This document shows, in pieces, positions 1-10,074 of a stretch of 64,000 nt of DNA. The translations under genes were made by a program, and so were the position numbers. Where the stretch lies: the NCBI GenBank assembly GCA_928212115.1, contig CAKMRJ010002223.1:298757347-298821346 (forward strand). The letters run 5' to 3'. Each line of letters begins with the position of its first letter. The first letter of the stretch is position 1. The notes beneath the pieces were generated by a model. The model had not been told where the DNA came from. It was given only the letters and a program-made list of their open reading frames with translations, and did not search any database. The DNA is from Lactuca virosa. Its lineage: Eukaryota > Streptophyta > Magnoliopsida > Asterales > Asteraceae.

Positions 1-286
1 CTGACTACCCGAAGAACTAAGTAACATACATCCTATCTTCCACGTCTCTAAGTTGAAAAAGTGCTTATCTGAGAAGACTCTTGTGATCCCACTCGACGAG
101 ATTGAGGTTAACGAGAATCTCAACTTCGTGGAAGAACCCATAGAGATCTTAGATAGGGAAGTAAAGAGAACCAAACAAAGCCGTATCCCGATAGTGAAGG
201 TTCGTTGAAATGCAAAACGGGGACCGAAATTCACGTGGGAACGGCAGGATCAAATACAACAGAAGTATCCACATCTTTTTCCCTAG
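1..286 (+). pseudogene. Gyp-1: 3' end of gypsy pol with chromodomain
   Basis: This is the C-terminal end of a Ty3/gypsy polyprotein that enters from the left window edge. The frame beginning at base 5 reads through the integrase C-terminal tail (PEELSNIHPIFHVSKLKKC) and then a chromodomain-like segment (EEPIEILDREVK, then IPIVKVRW). It ends at TAG 284-286. Chromodomains at this place mark plant chromoviruses (Tekay/Del-like) and are thought to steer integration to heterochromatin. The conserved tryptophan codon of the VKVRW motif is TGA (206-208), a nonsense change inside the chromodomain, so this copy is inactive. A PPT-like stretch and an LTR follow directly in the same orientation. Family assignment is secure; the clade is inferred from motifs. 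Confidence 0.88.
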
Positions 287-317
287 TCTTTCTGTATCTC
301 TTTAATCCAATTTTTGG

Positions 318-345
318 GACGAAATTCTCTCTATCGGGTGGATAA
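318..345 (+). other. Gyp-1 polypurine-tract region
   Basis: The stretch from GGGACGAAATTC to the LTR start TGTAACATCCC contains CGGGTGGATAA. The other gypsy elements here have the same arrangement (GGGACGAAATTCC, then a G-rich run, then the LTR). It is the probable plus-strand primer, although weaker in purines than the CGGGGGGATGA of Gyp-5, Gyp-6 and Gyp-7. Confidence 0.6.
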
Positions 346-544
346 TGTAACATCCCATTATTTTCTATTTGTAAAGTCAAACTTGTGTCAACTAAAGTCT
401 TCTTTATTGTTTTGGGTTTTTATCAAGGTTAAAATAATAACCTTTTTTTATTAAAAATCCTTAAAATAATTATGGTTGAAATAGGAAGGGAAATGCTTAA
501 AAACCGAGAACTTTTGCATCTTATTCCTTCGCATCGGACAGCAA

Positions 545-1070
545 ACCTTCGGGCCGCAAAAGGTTCACGGCCGTGAACACCTCAGACCGTGAACCCTCGC
601 ATATATATTCATTTCAGCCGATTTTTACTCACTTTTTACACATTCAAACACAATTCCAAGATATTTTCTCTCAAGTATCATCTGCCAAGAACACGAAGAA
701 CAACCTCTCTCCTCAAGAACATGCTATAATCATCCATTCTCATCATATTCAAGCAATAATCACTAGTTCTTCACAAGATCTAATAGGTATCATTTCTTGA
801 TCTTGTTAACACTTCAAGAACATCTTTCAATCTTCTTATATTAGATTGAAACCCGTTAATTTCATCTATTTTTAACAAAGAACACGAAGAACACACGAAG
901 AACACGAAGAAGAAGCACCTGAAAACGTTTGAATCTTCTTAGAATCTGGTCTAGGATCATCAAGTGTTCATTTTTCCTCAAAAACTTCTGGCCGTGAACA
1001 CCTTCAGGACCGTAAACCCTTCATGCTTTTGGGCCGCGAACACCCCTCTCCTGGCCGTGAACACCATTCA
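545..1070 (+). repeat. GGCCGTGAAC palindrome cluster
   Basis: At least six copies or half-copies of the palindrome TTCACGGCCGTGAA lie here, for example near 561, 580, 990, 1005, 1033 and 1053. They sit between the putative promoter and the donor site of the Gyp-1 LTR. Other LTRs in the window have the same GGCCG core with different arms. Confidence 0.7.
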
Positions 1071-1510
1071 GCTTCCATTTTAGCTTCTAACACTCCTATT
1101 TGTAAGTTATACTTACAAATTAGTCCATTTTCTAATCATTCCTATGATTATATTAGCTAGTTGGTTGCATATATGCTATACAAATTATTATACAGGACTT
1201 GTTTTGCTACGATATTTCTTGTGGAACTAAACATCCTATATGAAATCGTCAATTGAATCACCCTCCAAAAGGTGAGTTCATACCCCCGTATTTTCATAGT
1301 TTTTACTGTTTCTAGGGGGGGAGTACAAGTCTATCACAAGGATTTTGTGTTACAAACAAATGATTTCAAAATATTTCACCAAAATGGATTTCAGTTATCA
1401 TCAAATCAAATAGTTTGAAATTGTGTTAAAATGACATCAAATCACCAAAAGTATTTCAAAATGTTAAATTATATAAATGATTTTTTATAAACCTATATTT
1501 TTCCCAAAAA

Positions 1511-1512
<2 letters not shown>

Positions 1513-1576
<64 letters not shown>
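1513..1576. repeat. (TA)n microsatellite
   Basis: About 60 bases of uninterrupted AT dinucleotide repeat inside the Gyp-1 LTR. Confidence 0.97.
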
Positions 1577-1578
<2 letters not shown>

Positions 1579-1682
1579 ATTTAAAAGGCTTAGGACTGAT
1601 AACTCACTTTGGTTTCTTTTCCTTGTTTGGATGTGGGCTTATAAGAATCGGTTATTTGTCTGAATGTCATTTAAATCTTACT
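1574..1682 (+). repeat. Conserved hairpin, Gyp-1 LTR copy
   Basis: The arms (TAAGATTTAAAAGG near 1575 and its near-complement ending near 1682) flank the loop TTCCTTGTTTGGATGTGG. This is the most divergent copy of the hairpin described in the findings, with one base changed in the loop core. Confidence 0.6.
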
Positions 1683-2632
1683 TATATAAATTTGTATATG
1701 TATATAAATATAAAAGTTATTTCATTCAGTTCAAATACCCTTTGTAACAAGTTGAGCAAGGGGTTGCATTCATGAACAGTTAATACCAATTCAGAAAGTA
1801 CATACAAATTATACTAGGTATAATTTATGATTCATAGAACATTAATTCACGATTCAAGTATACTAGAGTACACCATTTTACAAGAATAAGGGGTTGATTC
1901 AGAACTAATCAAGGGTATACAACTTTCAAATACATGTTAAGAATACTAATTAAGGAACATACAATCAATCATTTATTTCAGAATGATTAGGTTTTCGTTA
2001 TTATTATACATGTAACATCTATATATGCTTTTTATGAGTCAATAGATTCAGGTTGTTTAATTCATTTAAACAATATAATTAAAGTCCTGATATTATAACT
2101 AGAATCTCCAGTCGGGGATCGAAACAAGTGTGTATAGATCTATATTGGGATTGAGAACCCGACACTCAGACTGCTAGCTACAGCCAGGCATACACGCCTA
2201 CGAGTGACAGTTTTTATCAACAGTTAAACGCCTTCAAAGCGTTGTCTCAGGCCATCTAGTCTTAGTATGCTTATAATAACTCATTAAAAATATATTAACA
2301 ATACATTAATGTATAATTAACTAAACATAAGTACATTTTCAAAGTACTAGTTTACAAGATTACATTACAGTTTACAATAACAACTGCTGGAACTAGGCAC
2401 ATTCACAGTTACAGGTTTTACAAAAAGGAATACAAATACAGAACATTAGTTTACAAACAAAATGGTTTTATGAGATTAAAACTACTTTTCATATACAACA
2501 GAAAATATAGGATTTTCTGGAACAATTTACATATTCAAGAAACAGAAAACATTCTTTCAAACATAAATACTTATGCACTCACTCAACTTTATGTTTATAC
2601 TCTCTTTTCAAATTACTTGTATTCTCAGGGAA

Positions 2633-4703
2633 TCCTGCAGATCTCAACCCCAACCGAACCAACAGCCAAACAACAAAAACAACAACAACAACCGCAACAA
2701 CAATAACCCTGGGGCTAGTCACACTTGTTATGGATGTGGAGGAACCGGTCACTTCAGACGCAATTGCTCCAAAGAGAACAACCAAAGGGAAGGAGGATCA
2801 GGAAGGGTCCTAACGAAGCCTTACGCATGGTTGTTGGGTCAAGGTGAAGCAGTTCAAGACCCGATGGTTGTTACTGGTACGTTCCGACTTAACAACACTT
2901 ACGCATGCATTTTATTCGATAGCGGAGCCGAGTGGAGCTTCGTTAGGAACAAATTCAAACACTTACTAAAACAACAACCCGAGGAGGTAAACGAAGCCTT
3001 CACGGTGGAGATGGCTAATGGTAAAACCGAAACAACCAAAGATATTTACGTAGGGTGCATATTAACACTAAACAACCATTCATTTCAAATAGATTTGATG
3101 CCAGTAAATATTAGAAGTTTTGATGTGGTAATCGGCATGGATTGGTTAAGCCCCCACCGTGCTGATATTATGTGTCACGAGAAGGCCGTTCGCCTTCACC
3201 TCCTCAATCACGAAACCCTATTAATCTATGGAGATAAGCCTGACGCCAATCTTCGTCTTATCTCGTGCATCAAGGCACAGAAGTGCCTGCACAAGAAAAA
3301 CTATGCTTTCCTCGCTCATGTCGTGGACAAAGCCAAAGAAGAAGTAAACATTAAAGACATCCCAGTGGCATGCGACTTCCCGGATGTATTTACTGAAGAC
3401 CTTCCGGGGATACCCCCAGAGCCAATCAATTGCCAAATCACCATAAAGGTTAGCTCTAAAATGCAGGAGTCCAGAAATGCGAACTTATCATCAGGCCAAG
3501 CTTCTCACCCTGGGGAGCCCCGGTCTTTTTGTCAAGAAGAAGGACAGATCCTTTAGAATGTGCATCAATTAAAGGGAATTGAACAAACTCACCGTCAAAA
3601 ACCGATATCTACTCCCTCGGATTGACGATCTATTTGACCAACTCCAAGGAGCTAGTTATTTCTCCAAAATAGATCTAAGATCCGGTTATCATCAGCTTCG
3701 AGTCTGAGAAGAGGACATTCCAAAAACTGCTTTCCAAACTCGGTACGGCCATTACGAATTCGTCGTGAGGCCCTTCGGTCTAACAAATTCCCCTGCAGCA
3801 TTTATGGACCTGATGAATCGAGTCTGCCGCCCATTCCTCGATAATTTCTTAATCGTCTTCATCGATGACATTCTCATATACTCCCTAAGCATGGAGGAGT
3901 ACGGTTAACATCTCCGTCAAATCTTGGAAACCATAAGAGCTGAAAGGCTATACGTGAAACTCTCAAAATGCGAAGTCTGGATTCGCAGTGTAAACTTTTT
4001 GGTTCATGTAGTCAGTAAAGAAGGGATTCAAGTAGATCCTTCCAAGATCAAGGCCATTGAAGGCTGGGCGATTCCGAAGACACCAAAAGAAATTCGACAA
4101 TTCTTGGGTCTTGCAGGCTACTACTGAAGGTTTATCCAGAACTTTTCCAATATAGCCAAACCCCTCACCACCTTGACAAAAAAAGGTGTATCTTTCAACT
4201 GGACGGAAAAGCAAGAAGCTGCCTTCCAAACCTTGAAGCGAGCCCTCTATAGTGCACCAGTGCTAGCCTTACCAGAGGGAACCGAAGACTTCGTAGTATA
4301 TTGCGATGCTTCGAACCAAGGGTTAGGCTGTGTCCTCATGCAGCATGGAAAGGTAATAGCTTACGCGTCCAGACAATTGAAGACACATGAAGTAAATTAC
4401 ACCACCCATGATCTCGAGCTGGGAGCTGTGGTCTTCGCCCAAAAGATTTGGAGGCACTACCTCTACGGTACAAAGTGAACCATCTTCACGGATCACAAAA
4501 GTCTATAGAACATTCTGATCCAAAAGGAGTTGAACATGAGGAAGCGAAGGTGGGTCGAGCTGCTAAACGACTATGAATGTGAGATCAAGTACTACCCATG
4601 CAAGGCTAACATGGTAGCCGATGCCCTGAGCAGGAAAGAATACTCAGGTCGCCGGGTGAAGACATTATCGATAACCATCCACTTCCACCTAACCTCACAG
4701 ATC
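2633..4703 (+). pseudogene. Gyp-2: gag (NC)-protease-RT-RNase H remnant
   Basis: The first readable frame (to 3556) carries an Asn/Gln-rich linker and a CX2CX4HX4C zinc knuckle (CYGCGGTGHFRRNC). An aspartic protease follows, with LFDSGAE and IGMDWL. A frameshift near 3490 moves reading to another frame. There an RT with FIDD (3858-3869), a connection segment and RNase H (YCDASNQGLGCVL) can be followed, broken by stops near 3570, 3706, 3906, 4126, 4476 and 4506. The N-terminal gag is missing. The product would process and reverse-transcribe the element's RNA in a cytoplasmic particle. The frame stops exactly at the Gyp-3 insertion and the integrase resumes at 56305. Non-functional. Confidence 0.9.
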
Positions 4704-4708
4704 AAGGG
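4704..4708. repeat. Target duplication AAGGG, left copy
   Basis: AAGGG directly precedes the TGTAACATCCC terminus of Gyp-3. An identical AAGGG follows its other end at 56300-56304. This pair proves that the two Gyp-2 halves were once contiguous. Confidence 0.93.
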
Positions 4709-4951
4709 TGTAACATCCCAATTTTCAAGGCCAAAAATTTCATTTTTAATTGAGTAACTTATAAAATAGTTTACCAAAAACATTGACAATGTAATACTAA
4801 TTTATAAAACCGTAACAACGTGTATCAAAACCATATCATCAATAGTAATAAAAATCAGAGTACAATCCTAGAAAGCTCAATGCGGAAATCATGTGTGTGT
4901 GTGTGATGCGCTGCTACACCGCCGGCTCCTTCCCCTTAGATGAAGAGGTAC

Positions 4952-5384
4952 CTGAAACCAAAACTAAAAACCGTAATCACAAAGCTTAGTGATTTCCCCC
5001 ATCATACCCATACCAAATAATGCATAATCCTCGGTATCTTTCAATCAGTAACTGTCAGGCATAGCCGGGAGCTGGACTGCCCCTCAGTATCTTTCAACCG
5101 GTAACTGGGAACTAACATCCCCTTCGGTATCTTTCAACGGGTAACTGGGAACTAACCTCCCCTTTCGGTATCTTTCAACCGGTAACCGGGACTATTTCAC
5201 CCCTACTACTGCTAACACATATTAAGCACGATAATCATATCAAGCACATTAATCATATCAAGCACAGTAAGCATATCACATATCAATCCTAGATAATTAT
5301 CACAAAGACAATCATCTATCCAACACTATCACCTGTGGGCCGGCATTGTGGCCGTAGACCCACCCCTACCAGAAGGAAACTCAC
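4952..5384 (-). other. Predicted LTR intron of Gyp-3 (left LTR)
   Basis: On the minus strand, CGAG/GTGAGTTTCC (G at 5384) and TTTTGGTTTCAG (ending at 4952) form a donor-acceptor pair about 430 bases apart. The same pair is present in the right LTR (51302 and 50870). The interval contains four tandem copies of a 43-bp unit. Splicing is inferred. Confidence 0.4.
5028..5190. repeat. 43-bp tandem repeats
   Basis: Four copies of a unit with the core CGGTATCTTTCAACCGGTAA followed by CTGGGAACTAACC lie in the Gyp-3 LTR. A matching array lies at 50946-51105 in the other LTR. Confidence 0.85.
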
Positions 5385-5559
5385 CTCGAAGTCATCTAGT
5401 GTCTGCACTGATCTCGGTGTAGAAATCAACTCTCCCCGACTCCTCAATCCCTACACGACAATTCTTCTAAGTTATCAACTCATACTAGTAACCCTTAGCA
5501 GGGTCACTCAACCCAAGTCAAAGTTAAAGTCAAATCCATGGTCAAAGTCAACATCTGGT

Positions 5560-6000
5560 TGACTCGACTCGCCGAGTTGGCCCGTCAACTCGTCGAGTCC
5601 CCATATCCACAAAATACCATAATCCTGTCCCTACTCGTCGAGTCTAGCAAGAGTTCGACGAGTTCGCCTTTAACAACACATCAGACAATCTTCAACCGAC
5701 TCGTCGACTTCGTCCGTGAACTCGTCGAGTTCTTCTTCATCCATAAGAAGATGTTCAGTCTATGACTCGCCGAGTTCCCTTTGAACTCACCGAGTCCGAC
5801 TTCATGTGTCTGGGACATTGCCTTGAACTCGCCGAGTTTGTTCATCCACTCGACGAGTCCTACGATTTCCAGGTCCCTGGTGAACCTAAACAAGTTGGGA
5901 AATCTTCGATCTTAACAACTGGTCCATAAAAAGAAAGGATTTGGTGGAAAATACACCCCGACTCGTCGAGTCCTAAGAACGACTCGCCGAGTCCCTCTAT
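5560..6000. repeat. ACTCGYCGAGT palindrome cluster
   Basis: More than ten copies or half-copies of the palindrome ACTCGTCGAGT/ACTCGCCGAGT are spaced 20-60 bases apart. The other LTR has the corresponding cluster, split by Gyp-8 (51495-51605 and 55250-55555). Similar palindromes occur in the leader of Cop-2. Confidence 0.85.
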
Positions 6001-6401
6001 GTCCAAAACTATACAGTCGATTATAATGGGTCTTAACGCGTCAAAACCATAGATCTGGCCTCCTAGGGTCCATTTTATACGTAAAGCTTCAAACTTGATG
6101 TACATGCATGGGGCGTTTGGCTCAAAAAGCCATAAAATTAGGTCTACAACATGCATGGGTCTCCCATGGCCATAAAGTTGGCACCTTTATGCCATGGGAA
6201 CCCTCAATGGTTCCAGATCTGAAGCACAAACTAACTTCTACACCCAATCCCGAATATGACTTCACTAATACTTAGAAAAATATAGAAAACAGCCCCAAAT
6301 CAAGATCTTAAGCAATGAGTAGCCAAGCTTTCAGCTTTGGATCTTCTTGCTTCCTCTTGATATCACAAGCTTCCTTCTCCTTCTCAAACTTCAATCACAC
6401 A

Positions 6402-7412
6402 AGTATGGTACGTACGAATGTACACATTTGATTGGCGGGATGATATCATAAGTGTGGTACGTACGAATGTACACATTTGATTGGCGGGATAATAGAACGA
6501 TTGGTGTAATTCCTAAAGTTGTCCTATCGTCTGGTGTTTCCATCACCAACCAAGTTCAAGCATATTGTTGTTGAAGATGTGCATGGAAGAAGTCCTAGTA
6601 GAGTCTATGGAAATTTTTTATGATTATTTGGACACATTCGTATGTGTTAAATTGTTTTGTGATTTTAAGAAATAAGAACTTTGGGACTGCGAGACAATAC
6701 TTGGGATGAGTATGAGTATGTGTGAATGGTATTAGAGGCCTATACTGCCGGAAGCACAGGACTCGCACTTGGATCAGGGAAAGTCACAAGGTTACCAAGA
6801 AGCTAATAATTGATTCCGTTTTGTTCATGTATGTCGTTACCAAGAAGCTAGTAATTGATTCCGACCCAAGTGGTTATACCAAATCGAGTCCGACTAAGAT
6901 GAGTATATTAAATGGTTCAGAGAACTAAGTTCGATGTCACATCTGACTTAAGACAAAAGATTGAAATAAAGGATAAACGAAGTGATCAGTAGAAGTACCG
7001 CGATTGTTGTTAACGTAAGAAGATTGTAGCTAGAAGTGCTATATGCTAGAATGTGATTATATCGCATTAGAACATGAAGGAAGGTATAGTCTGTTCTGGA
7101 ATTTGAGTCTAAAGGACCTGAGTCTAAGCGTTGCATCATAGGATGAGAGGTCATTAGAACATGACCTGTTGGTCCATGGTGGTAATCAAAGAACTTATCT
7201 TAAGTTTGTGAAGAAGGAGTATCCAATAAGGAAAAGATTGTGATTCGAAGGTCATGATTGGAAGACTAACGTGAGATAGAGAGTGGGTTCACGATCGAGT
7301 ACTGCTTGCAGTCAATAAGTCTAAGAGATAGATACTGATTCGAAGGAATAACGAAGTTACGATTATTACCTACGATTATTCCGGGAAGTAATCATCCTAA
7401 GGGGGAGATAAT
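6402..7412 (+). mobile_element. Gyp-4: non-coding internal 3' fragment
   Basis: About 1 kb lies between the broken left junction in the Gyp-3 LTR and the Gyp-4 LTR. No pol or gag motif is readable. The left end opens with a 47-bp unit (GGTACGTACGAATGTACACA core) present twice in tandem (6402-6448 and 6449-6494). A purine-rich CTAAGGGGGAGATAAT precedes the LTR and is the probable PPT. The fragment is best read as the spacer between pol and the 3' LTR of a truncated element. No 5' LTR or target duplication is visible. Confidence 0.7.
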
Positions 7413-7544
7413 TGTAACGCCCGCAGATCTGGGCTAGTAAATTTAGAGACGATAAGCGTCAAAAATGACTTTTTAATAGAAGTTTATTTAGAATGAATAA
7501 TATTAACCAAGTCATAGTATATGTTACAATGGTTCCGTACATAT

Positions 7545-8110
7545 AAAGAACGCCGAAATCCGAGTTATAACGAAGAAGTTATGGCTCGTCGAAATTTTAC
7601 GGCAAAACTGGCACGGCACCGGGAGACGTAAATAGAAAATTTACGATAGAAGACTTTTTAGCCTTTGATATCAAAATGAAAGTTGTAATATACGTTAAAC
7701 CGAGAATGTGCATAAAAATAACGTCAAAATCTGACTTCGTATGAGGAAGTTATGATTTTTCTAAGATTTGGCATAGCAGTGCACAGCCCGAAATTTGAAT
7801 TTTAGATCGGTCGATTTTTGGCCGACGCAACCTAAACGAGGATCGAAGATCTCGTTAATAGTAGCGCAACGGTAAAAAGACAGACAGACGAAAACGGATG
7901 TCGGATGAAGAAGTTATGAATATTTAACGGACTTTTCCTGTCCCGGCCTGTTAAAAATATAAATTTAAAAAAAGTCAAAATTAGCCGACGGAGTCTAAAC
8001 AAAAGTTGTAAGGTACGGTCCCGCCTACGCGTGGATATAAAGAACGTCAAAAACGGAGTTCGTGTGAACAAATTATAAATTATAATAGCATATTTACGTA
8101 TTAAAATAAA
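7545..8110 (+). repeat. Four ~165-bp U3 modules
   Basis: Each module carries a variant of AAGAACGTCAAAA followed by a GAAGAAGTTATGA-like motif. The AGTTAT motif lies at 7577, 7748 and 7912, with a variant at 8071, so the spacings are 171, 164 and 159 bases. Gyp-8 has the same series at 54590-55200. Confidence 0.7.
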
Positions 8111-8686
8111 GTATAAATCATATATACGTATACATATATATACATATGTATATATCATTAGAAAGGTATCGAAGATGCGGTCATTATAAGACTAGTGTTG
8201 AGTACTTTCGACATTAGTTTAGTACCAATATCATTAAATCTATTTAAAATAGTATTATAAAGGGGTGTTTAGTCATTTATACAACTACAAGGTCATTAAG
8301 TAACTATGGAGGGTAGTTTTTGAAAATTCAATTACTATAAATAAGAGTCTTGGGCTCTCATATATTCTTACACCATTCTCTTGATTCAAGAGTCATTCTC
8401 TTCTTATCCCCCGAGCGTTTCGGTCCCTCGTGATTCGACTTCTCTTTTTGTAGTTTTAGTATAGTAAGGTGAGCGCTGAAACGCTGCACGAATCTTTCCT
8501 AGAAAGATTCAGCGACGAAGTTCTGCCCCTGCAGAGCCCGACTCCTAGCTAAAACCCCCTTATAAGTAAGTTATGTTTACCCTATTTTAATATGGCTTAT
8601 ATTTAAAATTAGTATTGTTATTATGAACTTATAATAAATATTTGGGCTATTATTATGACTTATGTAAGTGTCGTTATAATATCTTT

Positions 8687-8687
<1 letters not shown>

Positions 8688-8750
<63 letters not shown>
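8688..8750. repeat. (TAA)n microsatellite
   Basis: About 63 bases of uninterrupted TAA repeat in the Gyp-4 LTR. Confidence 0.97.
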
Positions 8751-9144
8751 GACTAATAATTAGTCACAGTAAATATTAGACTCAAATCTAGTGGTTATAA
8801 TACTAGGTTTCGTCGAAGGAAATTATTTTTAAGAAGCGAAGCGCTGTCTGAGTTCGGAATCACCACCTTAACAAGTGAGTGCATAGTTACTTTCATCTTA
8901 CACATAGATATGAAGTATTTTATATAAATTACATGCAATGTGTGTATACTGTCTGAATACTTGCTGTCTATGTTGGATGAAACGTTTTATACATGTATTA
9001 AATGATCTAAACTGTATATGTATTTTATATCTACAAAATGTGTTGGGTAAAACATGGGTAGATTAGTGGTGAGATAAATGATGGGCGATGAAAGATGAGA
9101 TGAATGATGAGCGATGATATATGAGTGATAAAATAGGGTGCGAA

Positions 9145-9225
9145 GCGATGACCTAAGGGATGAGCCAAAACGATGAGCCAAAACGATGAGCCAAACGATG
9201 ACCCAAGCGATGGCCCCGTCATCTA
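9145..9225 (+). repeat. 15-bp tandem repeat (GATGAGCCAAAAC)
   Basis: About five diverged copies of a 13-15-base unit, GATGAGCCAAAAC and variants, in the Gyp-4 LTR. Confidence 0.75.
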
Positions 9226-9331
9226 GAAGAGTATGGATGACAACCGCGGACTATTCTAGACAGTCTAGTGGAACACTAGCAGGCTCGCAACCTATAGGTC
9301 TTGTGAACGATGTGTTCACCCGATGTACTCT

Positions 9332-9512
9332 AAAAACCCTGGCGACTATGCAGACTTAGTGCCTAAACCCTGTCGACTATGCAGACTTAGTGCCTGTTCT
9401 ATAAACCCTGGCGACTATGCGGACATCGTGCCTAAACCCTGGCGACTATGCGGACTTAGTGGCTATTGTATAAATCCTGGCGACTATGCAGACTTAGTGC
9501 CTAAACCCCGGT
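9332..9512 (+). repeat. ~31-40-bp tandem repeats
   Basis: Five copies of a unit with AAACCCTGGCGACTATGC followed by a GACTTAGTGCC variant; spacing alternates because some copies carry an extra TGTTCTAT-like insert. They lie inside the predicted Gyp-4 LTR intron. The unspaced degenerate array is unlike CRISPR. Confidence 0.85.
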
Positions 9513-10057
9513 GACGAGGAATAGTTGATTCTTAGGGTAGATCCTTAAGAGTAAAGAAGATAATGGGGATGGGTAATTGGGTTGATTGTTTTATGTTTAA
9601 ACATAATAATTTTATTATTATGGGTTGAAAACCCTATGTACTCACCAGGTTTCCCAACCTGACCCACTCCAGCTTATTTCTATCACAGGTGTCGATATGA
9701 AGTTACATTACACTGAGAGATTAAGGACATGTAGATCACTAGTGTAAATGAATGTAAGTTTTGTTTATGCTTATGTTTACGTATTAATGATGACATCCCA
9801 AATGTTTAAAAATGAATAAAAAAACACATTTCTCCGTAAATGCTTTGATAACGTATTTATCATGTTTTTCTGGGAACAAATTCCGCAACATTTTTATTAA
9901 AAGAAGTACTCTGATTTTTTTATAAAGCATAAACAAAATCGGTCTTTTCTGCCCTTGAAAATGAGGATGTCACAAGTCGGGCCTCCAACTCGTCGAGTCC
10001 CAGAGTAAATTGCAACATTTCTAGAATTTAAATACGTACCAGGAATCGGGTGTTACA

Positions 10058-10074
10058 AATCTCCCCCACTTATT
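10058..10074 (-). other. Gyp-3 polypurine tract
   Basis: On the minus strand this reads AAGTGGGGGAGATT directly before the 3' LTR start TGTAACACCCG. It is a standard plus-strand primer site. Confidence 0.8.

Larger units (their letters stand above)
1272..2628 (+). other. Predicted LTR intron of Gyp-1
   Basis: The donor AAAAG/GTGAGTTCATACC at 1272 and the acceptor ACTTGTATTCTCAG ending at 2628 correspond in sequence and position to similar pairs in Gyp-5, Gyp-6, Gyp-7 and Gyp-8. The interval holds the microsatellite and the hairpin. Splicing is inferred from motif conservation only. Confidence 0.45.
346..2632 (+). repeat. Gyp-1 LTR, 3' end missing
   Basis: The LTR starts TGTAACATCCCATT after the PPT of Gyp-1. 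It contains a GGCCGTGAAC palindrome cluster (545-1070), a possible TATA-like ATATATATTC near 600, a splice-donor-like AAAAG/GTGAGTTC at 1272, a TA microsatellite, one copy of the conserved hairpin, and an acceptor-like ATTCTCAG ending at 2628. No canonical TG..CA right end is seen. Sequence passes directly into nucleocapsid coding at about 2632, so the last part of the LTR, the primer-binding site, the leader and most of gag are absent. Blocks are shared in the same order with the Gyp-5, Gyp-7 and Gyp-8 LTRs. Confidence 0.75.
8875..9688 (+). other. Predicted LTR intron of Gyp-4
   Basis: The donor ACAA/GTGAGTGCATAG and the acceptor TTATTTCTATCACAG/GTG lie 814 bases apart. They occupy the same relative place as the intron-like intervals of the other gypsy LTRs. 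The interval holds both tandem arrays. Inferred only. Confidence 0.35.
7413..9974 (+). repeat. Gyp-4 LTR (3')
   Basis: The LTR runs from TGTAACGCCCGC to GAGGATGTCACA, 2562 bp. It contains four degenerate modules of about 165 bp (7545-8110), a TATA-like ACTATAAATAAGAG near 8334, a (TAA)n microsatellite, a donor-like ACAA/GTGAGT at 8875, two tandem repeat arrays, and an acceptor-like TTTCTATCACAG ending at 9688. The module region resembles the Gyp-8 LTR in the opposite orientation (54590-55200). Confidence 0.8.
4709..10057 (-). repeat. Gyp-3 3' LTR, split by Gyp-4
   Basis: Its plus-strand ends are TGTAACATCCCAATTTTC and GAATCGGGTGTTACA. It matches 50626-56299 along its length, apart from the two different insertions. 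Gyp-4 occupies 6402-9974. Comparison with the other LTR shows that about 230 bp of Gyp-3 LTR (present near 55995-56220) is missing at the Gyp-4 junction. It holds 43-bp tandem repeats (5028-5190) and an ACTCGTCGAGT palindrome cluster (5560-6000). Confidence 0.9.

Noticed and set aside
573..800. Open frame of 75 codons in the Gyp-1 LTR
   Set aside because: Lies over the palindrome cluster, has low-complexity composition and no counterpart in related LTRs.
2633..4703. Integrated pararetrovirus
   Set aside because: The order protease-RT-RNase H-integrase, LTRs, PBS and 5-bp duplications fit LTR retrotransposons; no movement-protein or caulimovirid motif was seen.
9332..9512. CRISPR-like repeat array
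   Set aside because: Units are contiguous and degenerate, without unique spacers, and lie in a plant LTR.
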